A model generated the notes under the pieces. The model was not told the origin of the DNA. It made no database searches and saw nothing but the letters and a program-made list of their open reading frames with translations. 64,000 bases of DNA from Hansfordia pulvinata. Its lineage: Eukaryota > Ascomycota > Sordariomycetes > Xylariales. The DNA lies in contig BJKQ01000011.1 in assembly GCA_006538405.1 (NCBI GenBank), forward strand, positions 431,001 to 495,000. Direction: 5' to 3'. A program made the position numbers and the translations under genes. Shown one piece after another: positions 59,221-64,000 of the stretch. Position 1 is the first letter of the stretch. Each line of letters opens with the position of its first letter.

Positions 59221-61335
59221 GATGGCATGGCGCGGAATTTTCCTCGGCGCGGGGGCTCTCAGGGCGTGTTGATTTTTTTTTTCTTTTTGGGGCACTTTCT
59301 TGGGAGGTTTCCTTTTACTAAGGCTGAAGAGTATGGTTGAGCCTTGGTGGTGGGGGGGAATGATAAAATGATGATAATGATAATAATAGCAGGGTAAAAT
59401 AATAATAGCCTCTATCGTCTCGTTTCGTCCGTTCGTGATGCCCTCACGCCGGACCAGCAATGGGAGGAGACAGAGACAGAGAGGAAGTGTTGGGGGAAAG
59501 AGGCGGCGTCTTCGTCAATGTCGTCGACGTCGTTGCCTGTCCAAACCAGACGAGTCGTCAGATGTTATGTTTATGTTCGGATGCAGATCTCGCTCGAAAG
59601 CAGTTTCTGCTACTGCATTGGGAAACTCGATCATTCAAGTAAAGGCAAGGCGTGTGTCGAAAAGCCGCGCGCGCGCACGCCCGGCCCCCGGCTCGCTCTC
59701 ATCCCACGCAGACAGACACCCGCAGACTACGGATAGACAGACAGACAGACAGACTGACACGCACACAGACTGGTGAGCGAACGAAAGAAAGTGGAACCGC
59801 GCCACTGGGCCACATGGGGGGGGGGGGGGGGAGGGGTGTGAAGCGGACCAGCGAGCGACGGCATCCCTGCGCAACCACCCAGAAGCCAATGCCGGTCTGG
59901 ACAGGGGAGGGGCGGGAACGGGGGGGTGGGTTCCCTATCATCCATCCAACACGTTCTCCGGGCCGGGGATCTCTGGCTCCTCCTGCGGGACGACAGAGGC
60001 CCCCGCCGCCCGAGAGGCCACGAGGCAGACTGCCACCACTACTGCTGCCACCATCGTGACCCTGCTTGTCACCTCTCTCTCTCTCTCTCTCCCCTCCCTC
60101 ACAAAACCATGCTCACGCCTTCAGCTACTCGTAAGGACCCGGGCGAACCTCGATCCGGAGTTCGCCCGCCCGCCCGCCCGTCCGGCCTGGCCTGGATCGT
60201 GTGGGGACTCTAGCGAGCAGGCAACGGGCCCAAAGGCTGACTTGCAGAATGAATCCGCAGCCGCAGCCGCAGCTCGGCTGGCCTGACGGGGAGGGGTCCT
60301 CATGCGAATATGCCCTGCTCCTCCCTCACGTGTGGGATGTTGTACGCGTTGCTAGCTGCGAGTAGCACATGACGGGGGGGGGGGACGAGGTAAGGGAGGG
60401 AGGGAGGGGGGGAGATGCTGCAACAAAAGACGAACATGGGCAAGCAGAAAGAACATGACGATGTGGGAGGGGCCGCCGTCCTCCCCGTACTGCCCTCCCC
60501 TCCCGAACAGCAGAACGACGGGGGCGAGGGGGAGCTCTTGGCCCCACGTCCAAACCTATCTTCCCCGGCCACGGATACTCGTACATGGAATAGTGTACCC
60601 GTAGAGGTGTCCCTTAGTACCAGGTGAGCTTGCTCCAAGGAAAGGAAAGAAACGCTTCTTTCCAGGGGCGATCTTGACGCGAATAACGCACAACAAGGCC
60701 CCCGACGGGATGCAGGCCACCCCGGTGATTCCGCCACAAACCGGAACCAGGGCCGAAATGCGAGCGAGCTCTCGTCACGACGGACGAGAACGAAGAGAAA
60801 AGAAAGAGAATTGGGCGTGCGAGTGGTTCTCAGTACTCGTAGCCACCGCACCACGATCCCGCTACGCAAAGCAGACCTCGTTGAGGTGAGCCCGCTTTGG
60901 CCCGTGGAGTCGATAAATCAGACCCGTAATCAGCCGGCCAGGGCAAAGGCCACTCTACTAGTACGGATACGGGAGTCGCAAGCCCATATTCGTACGGGGG
61001 TTAATGTATCCGTAGGAGGAGCGCTGACGAATCGATCCTTGAAGAAGGACAAGAAGATGGAGAAGAAGAAGATGATGATGATGATGAAGAGGAGGAGGAG
61101 GAGGCAGCCGGCTACGCGAGCCGTACTCGTAGCCCCCCATTTTCCGACTTTTTGTCTTGTGTGTGCTGGCTCGCTCCGACGCTAAAACAAGACTCGTCGC
61201 GATATGATATGAGGCCGGGAACACACTCTCGTATCCACGCGTGCTCGTGCCACCCTTCTCACATGATTTCAGGGTCGTCAGCCATGCTGCCGGGAGGAAG
61301 GAAGGGGCACCGACTCTGGATGAGGCAGGTAGGTG

Positions 61336-61349
61336 TACGAGTACTCGTA
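61336..61349. repeat. Double palindrome TACGAGTACTCGTA
   Basis: A perfect 14-base palindrome made of TACGAGTA and its complement overlapping by two bases (TA). Shorter forms of the same arrangement occur at 38274-38287, 39372-39383 and 4881-4892. Confidence 0.8.
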
Positions 61350-61748
61350 GGTGTCGGGATACCCAAAAGTCCTTCCTCCAGTCCCAGTCAGCAGCATCCG
61401 CGAGCTGAAGACGGGAGGATCGGGCCCATCCCTGGACACCCTGGGGGGCTAACTTGGGTAGTTATTAGTTACGAGTAGCTTCACCCGTAGCTGCGGTCAT
61501 TCTTAAAGCGTAGTGGTGGTGTAGTGTATGGTAGTGTGGTGTAGTCGCACGTGCTTCCCCTGCCATGTGCGCATGTGGGCCGCTGTCGAATCTCTCACCA
61601 ACCAACCCGGCTTGTCTTTCTTTGCCTTGTCTAGGTTGCTTTAGCCTCTTCCACTCAAGTCTCCGTTAGTCTGGCAGCTGGCTCGCTGCTGCTACTGCAG
61701 AACACGCAAAACAGAAACCAACTAAGAGGGGGAAAAAAAGTCCTCGAC

Positions 61749-61775
61749 AGACAGACAGACAGACAGACAGACAGG
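61749..61775. repeat. ACAG tetranucleotide repeat
   Basis: About six to seven perfect ACAG units. A related, shorter array lies near 59725-59750. Confidence 0.8.
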
Positions 61776-62112
61776 GCCACAAGGAGGCGTCAGCGGGGAG
61801 GCCGCCCTAATCTACAAATACTCGTAGACGCACGCACATGTGCCGCTAAAAACATCCATCATCATACGCTACTGCGTTTGGTGGTTCTCCGAGGCTCGAT
61901 TTCCCTTCCTTTTTCGCTTCAGGCCGCTCTGCGGTCCGCGTGTTCTGGCGCGAGTCCGAGGCTTTTCTAGGGTGCTGTCTGTGCGCTCGGCCGCGGGAGC
62001 CTCATCGAGACAGACAGCCCCGTGGGTTCGGGCTGTCTCGTACGGGGAGGGGTGGGCACTGCCACGCTTGTCGTCGTTGTTGTTCTTGGCAGGCATGTGG
62101 AAACGAACCGAG

Positions 62113-62126
62113 TACTCGTACGAGTA
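62113..62126. repeat. Double palindrome TACTCGTACGAGTA, copy 1
   Basis: The reverse arrangement of the octamer pair, also with a two-base overlap. Perfect copies lie here and at 62649-62662, and a 13-base version at 63689-63701. Confidence 0.8.
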
Positions 62127-62648
62127 AGCAGGGCGGGAGTGAGAAGCCGATACCCATCCCGAGTACTCCTGTCTCACATCCCGAGTATCCCATGTACGGC
62201 TGAGTACTCGGACGGCTACGAGTATGAGGGGTCCGGCAGAGTCGAGGTCTTTGGTTTCTTCATGCTGAGCAGAGTCATCTCCCGTCTTGGGTGCCGTCCA
62301 TCTTCTCTGACATGAACCTCCTTTGCTGCCGTCCCAACAGAAAGGTGGACCTGGAAGAGAAAGAGAAGAGAGAGCACGTCCGAGAAGGATAGAAGGCGCT
62401 GCTTTCGCGGGCCATGGACTGACTTTCCTTAGTCTACGCGTAGAACTTGGTGAGAGGCTTCGCAATCATCGCAAAGACGTGCCACCCACCCCTGAACCCT
62501 GACAAGCGCGTCGCCCACACAGTACGCCGGCGCGTGCAGCGCGGTACAGTACTCCTACTCCGTACTCGTGTGCTCACACTTGGGCGTGCAGGGCCCACGG
62601 AAGATCGACGCTCCCCTCGGCTTGGCCCCCCTACGAGTACACTCGGAG

Positions 62649-62662
62649 TACTCGTACGAGTA
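62649..62662. repeat. Double palindrome TACTCGTACGAGTA, copy 2
   Basis: A perfect 14-base palindrome, identical to the copy at 62113. It is flanked by further half-sites at 62632 and 62703, forming a local cluster of four octamers in 79 bases. Confidence 0.8.
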
Positions 62663-63238
62663 TCCTGGCGGTGGACCGACGCAGCCGATATTACTAAGTA
62701 GGTACGAGTAGGTAGGCTCGGTGCACACACACACACACAGACACTCGCAAGATGGGGAAGCACGGCGGCGCTCGTTCGCAGAAAGAGAGAGCCACCGTGC
62801 CACCGCGGTGTGCGTGCGCGCTGACAAGGAGACACTGACTGACTGCACTCGTACGATGCCGGAGGTCGGGGGGAGGGGGAGGGCCACGCCTCGGTGAGTC
62901 CTGGTAATGTAATAACAATAACAAGCGGTCTCTCTGCAAAGGCACAAGAGAGGAGCCTGAGGGCATTTTCTTCATCTCGCAGTCCCCGCCGCGACCGTCC
63001 AGCCGGTAAATTGCCCGGGCTCTCTGTCCCTCTCTTTTCCTCAATTCATCTCGCTCGGCGGACGGGCGGGTACCCGTACAAGGCCACGTCTGTGGAGTTT
63101 GGGAATGGGAGTTTTCCGGATACTCGCACGAATATGTGGTGACATGATCGCCGCGTTGGGGGCGCGGTCTCTTTCTTGTCTTTGGGGTTGCTATTCTGTC
63201 ACCGTTCAGATACTACTTATTCTTATCACCATCATTAT

Positions 63239-63239
<1 letters not shown>

Positions 63240-63286
<47 letters not shown>
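63240..63286. repeat. TAC trinucleotide microsatellite
   Basis: About 15 consecutive TAC units ending in TACCACGAG. Intergenic and probably polymorphic. Confidence 0.85.
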
Positions 63287-63465
63287 CACGAGTATTATTC
63301 CTAGGAACCTAGACAGGCCAGGTTATTATTCTGCAGCGACGGTCCCCTCCCGCGTTCCCGCGCGTTCCCGAGCCGAGGTGCCATCCTGACTACTACTCTG
63401 TAGATTTGACAGTCCCACCCACCCACCGCCCCCCTCCCTCCCATTCCCGGTGATGCGGGCATCGA

Positions 63466-63504
63466 TGCCATGCCATGCCATGCCATGCCATGCCATGCCA
63501 TGCC
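63466..63504. repeat. CCATG pentanucleotide array
   Basis: Seven to eight tandem CCATG units, so ATG recurs every five bases and appears in all three frames. Intergenic. Confidence 0.85.
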
Positions 63505-64000
63505 GTAGGCGATGCATGCCGTCAATCCCGTGTGGGTTGGCTACTACGAGTAGCCTCGACCCGTGATGACATGGCACGGCATGCTTGTTCGAGTGCTCGT
63601 GCTACTCGTGCTACGAGCATCCAGCTGGACGCTTGCTGCGCTCTTCCGCCCTCCGCGGCCGTCGTGATTGGGCCGAGCGGAGCGGCCCTACTCGTACGAG
63701 TGCAGATACGGGCTACTCTCTCTTCTCTATCTCTCTCTCCACGGACGAGGACGACATACTCTGTAGAGGTGTGGAGAGAGAGAGAGAGGTGTGATCTCCA
63801 GATAGTTGCGGAGCTAGCTGCCATCACGCGTATCCATCCACCGGCGTCACTATCATCATCATCATCGTCATCAGCGGCATCCAAGTCGTACGAGAGCCCC
63901 GTACGGTGCGTTAACACTCCCGTCAGCAATGCCCGCCCAGCCTCGGCTTTCCAATCTCCACCCTGTCAACCCACCCGACCCTTCGAGCCATTATTCTAGT

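Larger units (their letters stand above)
59221..64000. other. Gene-free flank rich in short repeats
   Basis: 4.8 kb upstream of the polyketide synthase to the window edge. The first few hundred bases should hold its promoter. No coding sequence I can support. The region has the highest density of TACGAGTA octamers (60576, 60834, 61124, 61336-61349, 61470, 61819, 62113-62126, 62217, 62632, 62649-62662, 62703, 63545, 63689). It also has ACAG repeats (about 59725-59750 and 61749-61775), CT and AC repeats, a 16-G run (59816-59831), a TAC array and a CCATG array. Confidence 0.5.

Noticed and set aside
61336..63701. CRISPR-like array or terminal inverted repeats of a mobile element
   Set aside because: The palindromes are too short, irregularly spaced and lack constant spacers or target-site duplications. 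CRISPR arrays are also not expected in a fungal nuclear genome.

Overview
The window is nuclear DNA of a filamentous ascomycete, most likely a Sordariomycete. Coding DNA is GC-rich. Introns are short (about 50-220 bases) with GT...AG ends and CTAAC/CTGAC-like branch points. The gene families are fungal: NpgA-type phosphopantetheinyl transferase, peptidase family G1, non-reducing polyketide synthase, ankyrin-CorA-like protein and OPT transporter. I cannot name the genus.

Layout. 1-2147 (-): N-terminal part of an Osh1/Osh2-type oxysterol-binding protein that runs off the left edge. 5308-6495 (-): 4'-phosphopantetheinyl transferase. 7623-10260 (+): RBM5/RBM10-like splicing factor. 13682-14629 (+): secreted protein of unknown function with Kex2-type sites. 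16779-24526 (-): ATP synthase subunit d, NAC alpha, ribosomal protein eL14 and a metallo-beta-lactamase-fold hydrolase, all in one direction. 26327-30361 (+): ankyrin-repeat/CorA-like membrane protein, convergent with an RBR E3 ubiquitin ligase at 31301-33424 (-). 33.4-40.7 kb is almost gene-free. 40737-41873 (+): glutamic peptidase (G1). 42774-43691 (+): molybdopterin synthase large subunit. 45987-49113 (+): OPT oligopeptide transporter, convergent with a 9.6-kb non-reducing polyketide synthase at 49577-59220 (-). 59.2-64 kb carries no gene I can support, but many short repeats.

How the genes relate. Most are unlinked housekeeping genes. The polyketide synthase (SAT-KS-MAT-PT-ACP-MeT-esterase) is the one secondary-metabolism gene. 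Its carrier protein needs an enzyme like the phosphopantetheinyl transferase about 43 kb away, though that enzyme serves the whole cell. The OPT gene ends 0.46 kb from the synthase and could act in transport. No oxidase, prenyltransferase or cluster regulator is visible.

Two patterns cut across the genes. First, four genes (synthase, molybdopterin synthase, ankyrin-CorA, metallo-hydrolase) are interrupted by seven small frame breaks, each in or touching a C/G homopolymer. Six are corrected by one additional C or G. This looks more like homopolymer under-calling than decay, and it splits the synthase into apparent fragments. Second, the octamer TACGAGTA/TACTCGTA occurs 35 times by my count, always outside the coding regions defined here, and often as 14-base double palindromes. 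About two would be expected by chance. I do not recognise this dispersed element.
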